Made by a program: the position numbers and the translations under genes
NCBI RefSeq assembly: GCF_002836775.1
Contig: NZ_PJAQ01000008.1
Location: 1-64,000, forward strand
Reading direction: 5' to 3'
Length of the DNA stretch: 64,000 nucleotides
From: Colwellia sp. 12G3
GTDB lineage: Bacteria > Pseudomonadota > Gammaproteobacteria > Enterobacterales > Alteromonadaceae
Shown: in pieces, positions 9,722-17,829 of the stretch
Layout: each line of letters opens with the position of its first letter
How positions within the stretch are numbered: the first letter of the stretch is position 1
Notes under the pieces: generated by a model
What the model saw: the letters and a program-made list of their open reading frames with translations, nothing else
What the model was told of the DNA's origin: nothing
The model's database searches: none

Positions 9722-11701
9722 CTAAGCCACTCTAAAGTGTTGAGTTAGCTGATTTAATTTAGATGCTATTACGCTAATATCTTGCCCCGCTGTTGATACC
9801 TGGGTAGCTGCTGCCGCATTTTCATAGGCAACGTCACTTATTGCCGTAATGTTTTGAGATATCGCATTAGAGACACACGACTGCTCTTCAACAGCTGTTG
9901 CAATCAACTCTGTCATTTCGGTAATACTAGCTATTTCTCCATTCATGGTATGGATCATGTCAGCTGTCGTGTGTGCATTGGATAATGTGTCTGCACATAC
10001 ATCTCGACTAGTCATCATTGCTTTTACCGCTGAATTTGAAGCACTTTGCAGTTTTCCAATCATGTCTTCAATGTTTTTAGTCGACTCTTGTGTTTTTGAA
10101 GCTAATGTTCTGACTTCATCAGCAACAACAGCAAAACCTCGTCCTTGCTCACCGGCTCTTGCCGCTTCAATGGCAGCATTAAGTGCCAGCAAATTCGTTT
10201 GGTCTGCAATACCACGTATCACCTCAAGAACAGATCCAATTTCATGAGAGTCAGTTTCTAACGTTTGAATAACCTCGCTTGCACTGCTAATTTCTCTATC
10301 TAATTGTCCTAGGTCATTAATCGTTTGTGTCAGTTTATTATTGGCTTCATTGGAGGAATATTGTGCTGCTTTGGCTGAAGTTGCAGCATTGGCAGCACTC
10401 ATGGCGACCTCATTAATACTTGTAGACATCTCTTCCACTGCTGTCGCAACTTGTTCAATACTCGATTGCTGCTCTTCTAAACTTACTGAAGACTGCAAAC
10501 TTAATGCACTCGTTTCTTCAGCTGAACTGGCTAAGTTATTACTGTTATCAACAATTTCACTGACCACGCCTAAAAGGTGACTGGCCATGTGTTTCATGGC
10601 GCCGTAAACACCTTGCATTTCACGAGATGTATCAAAATCCACGGTTAAATCACCTTTAGCAATGGTCTCCGAGATGCTTTTCATTTCACCTGGCTCACCA
10701 CCTAATGGTGTTATAATTGATTTGGTAATTGAGCGGGCTACCGCAATGATCACCACGACAAAAAATAAGATAATCGTTAATATATTCCAATACAGTGTTT
10801 GTATTGGCGCAAACGCTTCAGCAACATCAATTTCTGATAACAAGCCCCAACGTATACCATCAAGCTCAATGGCCGTGTATGCAGATAAAACGGGATTGCC
10901 ATTATAATCAGTAATTATTTTTTGCCCCGTATTGCCTTGAATGGCTAAATTAGCGGCTTCAGTGTTTACGCCATTTTGTTGCACGGTTCCTGCAAAAGAG
11001 GCCATGACTGAATGGCCCTTAGGATCAAGAAAAGAGTCTGAGCGCATCAATAAATCACTACCAACAAGGTAACTTTCACCCGTGTCGCCCATTCCGGCTC
11101 GCTCTTGCATTACTTTATTTATATTTTCAATCGATAATTGTAAGGCAATAACAACAGAGACGCCTGTGCTAGTGGTAAAAGGCAATGCTATAAACCCTGC
11201 AGGCTCGCCGTTGCTAGGGCCGTAACGGCTAAAGTCAGACATGCCAAAAGTCTGTTTATTTTGCACGCGTCTAAATAATTTTCCTAAACCGGAGTCCTGA
11301 TATTGACCAGCCAACAAATTAGTTTGGTAATCCGCTTCTTTGCTTACCGTATAAAAAATCCCACCTGTATTATCAATGATGAAAAAATCGTAATAACCAT
11401 AAGCTTTTATAAAGGATTCAAAATATTGATGATTATCATGTGCAGAAACGTTCAAAGCGTCTGTAGTGCTAAAATCCAACACCTTTTGAATGGTTCCACT
11501 GAGTACTTCAATATCCCCTTTTCGCTCCGCGAAGTACCCTTGTATTTGTGATTTTTTAATTTCTCTAACGGCAACTAATTGTGAAAAAGCTTGTTTTTCA
11601 ATAGTACTACTGGCGACATAACTTGATATGCCTCCAACCAAAAGCATTGGTGTTAGTGCAATGGCTAAAAAGGTGATTAACAGTTTGTTTTTTAATTTCA
11701 T
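9722..11701 (-). CDS. Methyl-accepting chemotaxis protein with Cache sensor domain
   Basis: Inner-membrane chemoreceptor of 659 residues. A first membrane segment (about residues 7-29) is followed by a periplasmic sensor of about 270 residues with Cache-like features ([38 protein letters not shown]), a second membrane helix near 305-325, a HAMP-like linker ([18 protein letters not shown]) and the cytoplasmic signalling domain with the conserved hairpin tip [20 protein letters not shown]. There is no C-terminal CheR-binding pentapeptide. Ligand unknown; Cache receptors commonly sense amino or organic acids. It is a single gene with its own terminator, and there are no che genes nearby. The Cache subtype is not certain. 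Confidence 0.92.
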   Translation of the reverse strand: MKLKNKLLITFLAIALTPMLLVGGISSYVASSTIEKQAFSQLVAVREIKKSQIQGYFAERKGDIEVLSGTIQKVLDFSTTDALNVSAHDNHQYFESFIKAYGYYDFFIIDNTGGIFYTVSKEADYQTNLLAGQYQDSGLGKLFRRVQNKQTFGMSDFSRYGPSNGEPAGFIALPFTTSTGVSVVIALQLSIENINKVMQERAGMGDTGESYLVGSDLLMRSDSFLDPKGHSVMASFAGTVQQNGVNTEAANLAIQGNTGQKIITDYNGNPVLSAYTAIELDGIRWGLLSEIDVAEAFAPIQTLYWNILTIILFFVVVIIAVARSITKSIITPLGGEPGEMKSISETIAKGDLTVDFDTSREMQGVYGAMKHMASHLLGVVSEIVDNSNNLASSAEETSALSLQSSVSLEEQQSSIEQVATAVEEMSTSINEVAMSAANAATSAKAAQYSSNEANNKLTQTINDLGQLDREISSASEVIQTLETDSHEIGSVLEVIRGIADQTNLLALNAAIEAARAGEQGRGFAVVADEVRTLASKTQESTKNIEDMIGKLQSASNSAVKAMMTSRDVCADTLSNAHTTADMIHTMNGEIASITEMTELIATAVEEQSCVSNAISQNITAISDVAYENAAAATQVSTAGQDISVIASKLNQLTQHFRVA

Positions 11702-11943
11702 AATTTTTCAATTCCTTAAATAATGCACTTTAAAATATTAAAAATATAATTAAAGTAGAAAATGAGACGTGGGTAAATAGGAGAAAACTTGGAAGTGTCA
11801 ACAGCAGGTAAAAGTAACTTTATCGATTAACAATGCTAAGTCCCAACAAAATAAATTCGAATACAGCCGAACTTATCGTAGCAATTATTTAAATTTCACA
11901 ATAAAACATCCTTGTTTTTTGTTTTGCTCGGGGTCATAAAATG

Positions 11944-11970
11944 TAAAAAGAGCCAAGCTGTATGGCTCAA
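11944..11970 (-). terminator. Orphan terminator-like hairpin
   Basis: GAGCCA and TGGCTC pair around a seven-base loop, and the minus strand continues with TTTTTACATTTT. No minus-strand gene lies immediately upstream of it (to its right), so it may be left over from a lost gene. Confidence 0.5.
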
Positions 11971-12102
11971 ATACACTTTAGTTAAGCGAATGAATTAGCG
12001 CATGAACATATAATAGGTAGGGGGTAAAAACAAACACTAAAATGTAACAATTCATTAACATTAGTTATCTAAAGATTTGAATCAAGCGTTTTGACATGCT
12101 AA

Positions 12103-12306
12103 ATTCTGCACTTCGTAACCAAACTCTTGGATCGTGGTTTTGCAGGTATCGCAACTAATGATCACGTTGTATACGCAGGTATTACAGAGTATTTAAACCT
12201 AACTTGCACGAGCACCTTTAATACCGACTATACCAATAAGTCCATAAAAGAAGTATCCCTTTGGGCAGGTTTCATACTAATCAAAACCTTAGTTCATTTA
12301 GGGTAA
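12103..12306 (+). pseudogene. Possible fragment of a degraded gene
   Basis: An open frame of 67 codons bounded by stops. Its first half reads like real protein (TKLLDRGFAGIATNDHVVYA then GITEYLN), while the second half looks random. It has no ATG or GTG start and no ribosome site. I do not recognise the family. It could be the surviving end of a gene broken when this region was rearranged, or a chance open frame. Confidence 0.25.
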
Positions 12307-12355
12307 TATTATCGAGGCTTGAAACACACTAAGATGCTAATGAACTATCTTATCC

Positions 12356-13510
12356 ATGTCATACCCTTTAATATCAATGGATAGGCCCAACATCCAGAAA
12401 ATTAATATGTTAAGTAGCGATTTCAAAAAACAATATCTGCGCACCCTTGCTAACTGTGACAACAGTCTCTTTCGCCATCCCCAGAGAACAATGACCGAGC
12501 GCTTACAGAGCTTACTTCCTTTAGCTGCACAATATTCTGAGGCGGATTGTTACGGTCAGGGTGAGCTAGTTAATGAATTCGAACAGCAGGTTGCCGCTAT
12601 GTTGGGGCACGAAGCCGCACTTTTCCTCCCCTCTGGCACCATGGCACAAACTATGGCATTACGCATTTGGGCAGAGAAAAAGCACTGTAACCAAGTTGCT
12701 TTTCACCCCACCAGCCATTTACAACTCCACGAACAAAACGCTTATCAAGTCTTGCACGGACTTGACTCCTGCTTAGTGGGCAAATTAAATGAAGTGATCA
12801 ATCGCGCAGATCTAGACACTATTCATATTCCTTTAGCAGCACTTTTACTTGAACTGCCCATGAGAGAAATTGGTGGCCAGCTGCCCACATGGAAAGAACT
12901 TGAAGCACAACAAAAATGGGCAAAAAGCCAAGGTATCGCTCTGCATTTAGATGGTGCTCGTTTGTGGTCTTGCAGTGAATATTATCAAAAAACGCTAGCT
13001 GAAATTGGTAGCTTATTTGACTCTGTCTATGTAAGTTTTTATAAAGATCTTGATGGGATCGCCGGCGCCATGTTGACGGGCTCTGCTGAGTTTATTGATG
13101 AGGCGCGTATCTGGACGCGTCGTTTAGGTGGTAACCTGATCACGTTATTTCCCGATATACTCGCTGCGAAACAGGGGTTGACTGACAATATCCCTCTTAT
13201 GCCAGACTTTGTCGCCAAAGCTGCGACCATAGCAAAACTATTTAATCAGCACTTCCCCACACATACTATTCCCTTATGTCCCCCGTGCAATCTATTCCAT
13301 TTAGTAATAGAGCAGTCTGCCAAAGAATTAATGCCCAAAGTTATGAAATGGTCCGAGCAATATAATATGGCTTTACTCCCCTTGCCTAGAACGCAGACCG
13401 ATACCAGCTGTCGATTCGAAATTTCCATAGGTCAAAATGCATTAAAAGTAAGCAACCATGACTGGCAGAAGGCGATAGCAAGTTTTGCACACGATATTAT
13501 TTTGGATTAG
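12356..13510 (+). CDS. PLP-dependent beta-eliminating lyase (threonine aldolase-like)
   Basis: Fold-type I PLP enzyme of the beta-eliminating lyase/threonine aldolase family, 384 residues. Visible family features are the N-terminal YGQGELVNEFEQQVAAMLGHE, the cofactor loop LPSGTMAQTMALRIW, the aspartate motif HLDGARLWSC and the putative Schiff-base lysine in VSFYKDLDGIAGAML. Low-specificity threonine aldolases split L-threonine or allo-threonine into glycine and acetaldehyde; the insertion around the active site and the divergent lysine motif leave the true substrate open. The start is uncertain: the first ATG has no clear ribosome site, and ATGs at codons 8 and 18 are alternatives. Two bases after the stop begins a copy of the sbcD start region (13512-13572), a recombination scar. 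Confidence 0.82.
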   Translation: MSYPLISMDRPNIQKINMLSSDFKKQYLRTLANCDNSLFRHPQRTMTERLQSLLPLAAQYSEADCYGQGELVNEFEQQVAAMLGHEAALFLPSGTMAQTMALRIWAEKKHCNQVAFHPTSHLQLHEQNAYQVLHGLDSCLVGKLNEVINRADLDTIHIPLAALLLELPMREIGGQLPTWKELEAQQKWAKSQGIALHLDGARLWSCSEYYQKTLAEIGSLFDSVYVSFYKDLDGIAGAMLTGSAEFIDEARIWTRRLGGNLITLFPDILAAKQGLTDNIPLMPDFVAKAATIAKLFNQHFPTHTIPLCPPCNLFHLVIEQSAKELMPKVMKWSEQYNMALLPLPRTQTDTSCRFEISIGQNALKVSNHDWQKAIASFAHDIILD

Positions 13511-13511
13511 T

Positions 13512-13572
13512 CAATATGCCAATCCGAGGTATGGATAATACGCATAAAAATAGGAATATACTGTGCAATGAA
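13512..13572. repeat. Direct repeat copy 2, relic of the sbcD start
   Basis: The 61 bases match 7239-7299, which contain the first codons and leader of sbcD, with 7 mismatches by my count and no gaps. Outside it I see no resemblance on either side. It starts two bases after the lyase stop codon. It cannot encode a working SbcD and is best read as a duplicated fragment marking one edge of a rearranged segment. Confidence 0.85.
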
Positions 13573-13712
13573 TTTATTTTTATCACAATGGGAATTTACG
13601 TCGTGTCTCGCTTTAAATCCTGCCTGAAATTTCAAATTTCTTGTCTACGTTCAATAACATTTCGATCTTCTTAAAACTTATCATTTTATAGATTAACCAA
13701 CTCAAGAAATAA

Positions 13713-14333
13713 CTAATTCAAGACTAATTCAAAATCATGAGCTTTTTTGATAAAGCCGACACGCTTTAAATAAAGCTCATGCTTATTATCAACAGATTGC
13801 ACTATTAAATGCTTCACTCCTTCTTGATTAAGTGGGTTATTCTGCCCTGTAAACATAAATTCTGCGGCTTTAAAATCTCTATCTTCAGGAATGATATAGT
13901 CTAATAGTACTTCCACTCTGCCTTCATCATCTAATGCTTTATAAGAAAATAAGCCAACTGGTTTCATATTTCTAAATAGCAATAACACTACAGCATCATC
14001 GAGTTGCTGCCAGTGGAACTTTTGATCTAACTGCATCATGTCTTTTCCGTATTGTTCTTTTAATAAGTTAAATAACGGCGATGTAACTGACTTTAACCTG
14101 ACTAAATTAAATTGATCTTTCTCCTGATAAATACGCACTAAATAATAAGCATCCACTAAAGCAACCCAACCGTTAAGAATGAAAACGGGATAAGCATCAA
14201 TAAAGTAACCATAAGTACTAAAAGCAGCAGCACCATAAAAATTTAGCCAACGTAACCGTTTGATATTAGACATCATTAAAGATAAGGCGATTAACACACT
14301 AGCTACATAACCAAAGACTTCTAACAGGGACAT
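13713..14333 (-). CDS. YgjV-like membrane protein with C-terminal acyltransferase-like tail
   Basis: A 206-residue protein. The N-terminal 75 residues hold three hydrophobic segments (LLEVFGYVASVLIALSLMMS, then WLNFYGAAAFSTYGYFIDAY, then VFILNGWVALVDAYYLVRIY), a pattern I associate with the Imp-YgjV family. The remaining 130 residues are soluble and end in VDNKHELYLKRVGFIKKAH, reminiscent of the end of a GNAT fold. The biochemical function is unknown. A RutR-type palindrome lies 42 bases upstream of the ATG, which ties the gene to the nucleoside regulon, so a role in nucleoside or base metabolism or transport is a reasonable guess. The start is an ATG preceded by AAGAG. Confidence 0.78.
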   Translation of the reverse strand: MSLLEVFGYVASVLIALSLMMSNIKRLRWLNFYGAAAFSTYGYFIDAYPVFILNGWVALVDAYYLVRIYQEKDQFNLVRLKSVTSPLFNLLKEQYGKDMMQLDQKFHWQQLDDAVVLLLFRNMKPVGLFSYKALDDEGRVEVLLDYIIPEDRDFKAAEFMFTGQNNPLNQEGVKHLIVQSVDNKHELYLKRVGFIKKAHDFELVLN

Positions 14334-14374
14334 AACAACACTCTTTTAATAAAAATCAAATACCATTGAAATAC

Positions 14375-14390
14375 CTGACCAACTGGACAG
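14375..14390. promoter_or_regulatory. RutR-like operator upstream of the YgjV-like gene
   Basis: CTGACCAACTGGACAG fits the consensus TTGACCANNTGGTCAA apart from the outermost bases and one right-arm mismatch. It is centred about 50 bases upstream of the minus-strand ATG at 14333. Confidence 0.65.
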
Positions 14391-14501
14391 TATATAGCTA
14401 TAAATAATTACACAAGGAAATAATATATACAACCAAAGATTTAAAATACTATTAAACAGTACCTTACAGTCATGATGCGGCACATTGCAAAACAAAATTA
14501 C

Positions 14502-14517
14502 TTGACCAAGTGGTCAG
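14502..14517. promoter_or_regulatory. RutR-like operator of cdd-deoA-deoB
   Basis: TTGACCAAGTGGTCAG differs from the consensus TTGACCANNTGGTCAA only in the last base. It lies 88 bases upstream of the cdd ATG. Its TTGACC could serve as a -35 box with GATAAA at 14526-14531 as -10 (18-base spacer), in which case the regulator would block polymerase. Confidence 0.8.
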
Positions 14518-14533
14518 TAAGTAGAGATAAATA

Positions 14534-14549
14534 TTGACACAAGAGTCAA
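14534..14549. promoter_or_regulatory. Second, weaker operator-like site before cdd
   Basis: TTGACACAAGAGTCAA has the same 16-base span and the same outer TTGAC/GTCAA arms as the regulon operator, but a degenerate centre. Its TTGACA also matches a perfect -35 box, so it may be a promoter element instead. The two sites are centred 32 bases apart, about three helical turns. Confidence 0.45.
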
Positions 14550-14604
14550 ATAAACACAATATACACTTATTAAATATATAGAATAGTATGTTACTGGCAT
14601 AAAT

Positions 14605-15030
14605 ATGAAACTAGATAAAAACAACATGAAGCTAGCCAATTGGCAGCCACTTATCACCGAAGCAAAAAAATCAGCGTTAAATGCTTACGCGCCTTACAGT
14701 AAATTTCATGTTGGCGCAGCGGTAATCAATAGCGAAGATAAAATATTTTCCGGTTGTAATGTCGAAAATGCTTCTTACGGATTAACGGTATGTGCTGAAC
14801 GCAATTGTTTATCTTTTGCTGTCAACCAACAATCAAGCAAAATAAAAGCACTACTGGTTTACACTCAACAGGAACAATTAACGCCCCCCTGTGGTGCTTG
14901 CCGACAAGTAATCGCTGAATTTCTTAGCCAAGATGCCTTAGTAGCATCAACTAACCACCTAGACCATTTGAAAGTATGGACGGTTGCAGAGTTGCTTCCC
15001 GATGCTTTTACACCTCAATTATTATCTTAA
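14605..15030 (+). CDS. cdd: Cytidine deaminase
   Basis: Deaminates cytidine and deoxycytidine to uridine and deoxyuridine in the cytoplasm. The 141-residue length and the zinc ligands point to the tetrameric class: C63-A-E65 (VCAERN) with E65 as catalytic acid, and C96/C99 in PPCGACRQ. The FHVGAAV and CNVENASYG motifs are the substrate-binding segments. It is the first gene of cdd-deoA-deoB, only nine bases before deoA. The upstream region carries one strong and one weak RutR-like operator. The first ATG is used; a second at codon 8 is an alternative since neither has a strong ribosome site. Confidence 0.95.
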   Translation: MKLDKNNMKLANWQPLITEAKKSALNAYAPYSKFHVGAAVINSEDKIFSGCNVENASYGLTVCAERNCLSFAVNQQSSKIKALLVYTQQEQLTPPCGACRQVIAEFLSQDALVASTNHLDHLKVWTVAELLPDAFTPQLLS

Positions 15031-15039
15031 GGACTCACT

Positions 15040-16356
15040 ATGCACTTACCTCAAAATATTATTCGTCAAAAACGTAATAAACAAACCTTAACAGTCGATG
15101 AAATTCAAAGCTTTGTTGATGGTCTTAAAAATGGTGATTTCACCGATGCACAAGTTGGATCTATGGCGATGGCCATTTGGTTAAACGGTATGACAACTGA
15201 TGAAGTCGTTAATCTAACCATGGCTATGCGTGACTCAGGAACGGTAGTTAACTGGCATAATAAATTGGATAAACCTATCGTTGATAAACATTCAACCGGT
15301 GGTGTTGGCGATAAAGTTAGCTTAATGTTAGCGCCAATAGTTGCCGCTTGTGGTGCTAATGTACCCATGATTGCGGGCCAAGGTTTAGGTCACACCGGTG
15401 GCACTGTTGATAAATTAGAGGCTATCCCCGGTTTTAATGTCCGCCCTAGCCTGCCAGAGTTCCAAGCGACTGTTAAAGAGCAAGGTACGGCAATTATTTC
15501 ACAAACAAAAGATTTAGCACCTGCTGATAAACGCCTTTACTCCATCCGAGATGTTACCAGCACGGTAGAGTCAATTCCCTTGATTACCGCGTCCATTTTA
15601 TCGAAGAAATTAGCCGCGGGTCTTGAATCTTTAGTGATGGATGTCAAAGTAGGTAATGGTGCCATGATGGCTGATATTGAATCAGCCCAGGCGTTGGCCC
15701 ATTCGATAGTGTCAGTTGCCAATGGTGCAGGTACACCAACCCAAGCCTTAATTACCGACATGAACCAACCACTTGGTACAACGGTAGGTAACGCGCTAGA
15801 AATACAAGAAACTATCGACTATTTAACCGGAAAATACCGTGAGCCAAGACTACACGAAATTACTATAGCGCTTGCTGCTCGCATGTTATTAACCAGTAAA
15901 ATAGCCGCTGATATTCAACAAGCAACAGATTTAGCCGAAGAGGCCTTAACATCAGGTAAAGCAGCAGAAATATTCAGCCAAATGATCACCGCTATGGGCG
16001 GTCCTGCTGATTTATTAACAAATGCTGAAAATATTCTCCCTAAAGCTAATGTTATAAAAACCATAGTCGCTTCTAGGGACGGTTTTATTGGTACAATGGA
16101 TACCCGTGCTATAGGCATGGCATTAGTACAAATGGGTGGTGGTCGTGTCGATCACAATCAAAAGTTAGACTATAGCGTTGGCTTTAGTGACATTAAACCT
16201 AAAGGCACAAAAGTAGCTGAAGGTGATATTATTGCGATTGTTCATGCCAATGACGAATCCCAAGCCACACTTGCAATTAAACAGTATTTAACGGCGGTCG
16301 AAATTTCAGAGTCCCAAGTTACTATTGAGCCAGTGATCCATCAACTAATTACCTAG
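15040..16356 (+). CDS. deoA: Thymidine phosphorylase
   Basis: Splits thymidine or deoxyuridine with phosphate into the base and 2-deoxyribose 1-phosphate. The 438 residues match the usual bacterial DeoA length (about 440). Seen are the family segment with KHSTGGVGDKVSLMLAP, the VPMIAGQGLGHTGGTVDKLE stretch, the SILSKKLAAGLESLVMDVK motif with active-site lysines, and MGGGR near the C-terminus. The ATG follows AAGGACTCACT, a good ribosome site, nine bases after cdd, so the two are co-transcribed. Its products feed DeoB in the next gene. Confidence 0.97.
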   Translation: MHLPQNIIRQKRNKQTLTVDEIQSFVDGLKNGDFTDAQVGSMAMAIWLNGMTTDEVVNLTMAMRDSGTVVNWHNKLDKPIVDKHSTGGVGDKVSLMLAPIVAACGANVPMIAGQGLGHTGGTVDKLEAIPGFNVRPSLPEFQATVKEQGTAIISQTKDLAPADKRLYSIRDVTSTVESIPLITASILSKKLAAGLESLVMDVKVGNGAMMADIESAQALAHSIVSVANGAGTPTQALITDMNQPLGTTVGNALEIQETIDYLTGKYREPRLHEITIALAARMLLTSKIAADIQQATDLAEEALTSGKAAEIFSQMITAMGGPADLLTNAENILPKANVIKTIVASRDGFIGTMDTRAIGMALVQMGGGRVDHNQKLDYSVGFSDIKPKGTKVAEGDIIAIVHANDESQATLAIKQYLTAVEISESQVTIEPVIHQLIT

Positions 16357-16395
16357 TAATCTAGTTAGGACAATATTTGTTGTACAACCCCCTTA

Positions 16396-16423
16396 GTTAA
16401 GGCGACTTTATTGTCGCCTTAAC
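16396..16423 (+). terminator. Hairpin between deoA and deoB
   Basis: A perfect 11-base stem, GTTAAGGCGAC paired with GTCGCCTTAAC, closes a six-base loop and is followed by TTTATATT. It may be a partial terminator or an mRNA-stabilising stem that lowers deoB relative to cdd-deoA, since deoB has no separate operator. Confidence 0.6.
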
Positions 16424-16457
16424 TTTATATTCAACTAATTTTTAAAAAGAGAAAATC

Positions 16458-17669
16458 ATGTCGAGAGCTATTATCCTTGTAATAGACGGTTTTGGTTTAG
16501 GTCATGCCCCTGATGCCGACGCTTTTGGTGATGTTAATGCCAACACCTTCGCCAATTTGGCTGAAAAATTTCAGCAAAGTAAAAGTAGACCATTAAAACT
16601 ACCTAACTTAAGTAAATTAGGTTTGGTAAAAGCGTGTGAGCAAGCATCAAAACGAACACTTTGCGTAGAGCCTGTCACTCCATGTAAAGGTGCCTATGGT
16701 TATGCAGCAGAAATTAGTACCGGTAAAGATACCCCCAGTGGTCACTGGGAAATGGCAGGCGTGCCTGTTTTATTCGATTGGACTTATTTTACTAACAAAG
16801 TGAATAGCTTTTCACCTGAGCTAATCGCTCAAATAAACCAAATAACAGGTTATAACGATTTATTAGGTAATTGCCACGCCTCTGGCACCAATATCATTGC
16901 AGATCTAGGCGAAGAGCATATAAAAACGGGCCTTCCTATTTGCTACACCTCTGGCGATAGTGTTTTTCAAGTTGCTGCACATGAACAGCACTTTGGCTTA
17001 GACAATCTTTATAAGTACTGTGAGCAAGTACGTGAAATACTTGATCCCATGAATATTGGTCGCGTTATCGCTCGCCCTTTTGTTGGTGAAAACTCTGCCG
17101 ATTTTGAACGCACAGGTAACCGCAGAGACTATTCGGTATTACCTCCTGCAACAACAGTCTTAGAAAAATTAACGCAAGCCGGTGGAACTGTGATTAGTGT
17201 CGGTAAAATTGCTGATATTTTTGCTCACCAGGGTATTAGTATTCAAACTAAAGCGACGGGTATTCCAGCATTAGTAGACTCAACCCTTGCTCATATGAAA
17301 ACCGCCGCTGATAACAGCATTATTTTTACTAATCTAGTTAATTTTGACCAAGACTTTGGTCATCGACGTGACCCTGTTGGTTTTGGTGAAGCCTTAGAAT
17401 ATTTTGATGAACGTTTAGCTGAATTCTTAGCGCAAATGGCGGATGATGATTTACTTTTATTAACGGCTGATCACGGTTGCGATCCCACTTGGCCTGGTAA
17501 TGACCATACCCGTGAATTTGTCCCCGTTATTGCCTATCACAACCATATCGATTCCGTAAATCTAGGGCAACGCAATACGTTTGCCGATCTTGGACAAACC
17601 TTAGCAAGTTTATTTAAATTGAAAGCCATGGATTACGGCCAGTCTTTTTTAAACGAATTGAAGCTTTAA
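16458..17669 (+). CDS. deoB: Phosphopentomutase
   Basis: Interconverts ribose or deoxyribose 1-phosphate and 5-phosphate, linking nucleoside phosphorolysis to the pentose phosphate pathway. A metalloenzyme of the alkaline phosphatase superfamily, 403 residues (E. coli 407). Metal and active-site motifs visible are [18 protein letters not shown] at the N-terminus, [13 protein letters not shown] around the phosphorylated threonine, [12 protein letters not shown], and [20 protein letters not shown]. The ATG is preceded by AAAGAGAAAATC. It lies 101 bases after deoA, with a stable hairpin in the gap, and is the last gene before the convergent lap locus. Confidence 0.97.
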   Translation: MSRAIILVIDGFGLGHAPDADAFGDVNANTFANLAEKFQQSKSRPLKLPNLSKLGLVKACEQASKRTLCVEPVTPCKGAYGYAAEISTGKDTPSGHWEMAGVPVLFDWTYFTNKVNSFSPELIAQINQITGYNDLLGNCHASGTNIIADLGEEHIKTGLPICYTSGDSVFQVAAHEQHFGLDNLYKYCEQVREILDPMNIGRVIARPFVGENSADFERTGNRRDYSVLPPATTVLEKLTQAGGTVISVGKIADIFAHQGISIQTKATGIPALVDSTLAHMKTAADNSIIFTNLVNFDQDFGHRRDPVGFGEALEYFDERLAEFLAQMADDDLLLLTADHGCDPTWPGNDHTREFVPVIAYHNHIDSVNLGQRNTFADLGQTLASLFKLKAMDYGQSFLNELKL

Positions 17670-17687
17670 CCCTAATAGTCTTTAACT

Positions 17688-17728
17688 ATTACGTGTTAGG
17701 CATTATCTTATAATAACTAACACGTAAT
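17688..17728. repeat. Inverted repeat after deoB
   Basis: ATTACGTGTTAG and CTAACACGTAAT are perfect 12-base arms around a 17-base AT-rich loop. It lies between the convergent deoB and lapD. No T-run follows on either strand, so it is only a weak terminator candidate. Confidence 0.55.
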
Positions 17729-17829
17729 TGCAGGGCTTTAACTATTCAATTTACAAATTGTTCGTCTGTAGGAGAATAAAGCCCTTTACCAAAGAAACAG
17801 TAATTTTGAGTACCTATTTTGATCCTTAC

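Larger units (their letters stand above)
11702..12355. other. Intergenic region with gene-like remnant
   Basis: About 650 bases without an intact gene, between the chemoreceptor and the PLP-dependent lyase. It holds an orphan minus-strand terminator (11944-11970) and an open stretch with coding character at 12103-12306. This looks like DNA from which genes have been lost, though that is inference. Confidence 0.5.

Noticed and set aside
13512..13572. Second sbcD gene or intact start
   Set aside because: Only about 61 bases match; no sbcD reading frame continues on either side.
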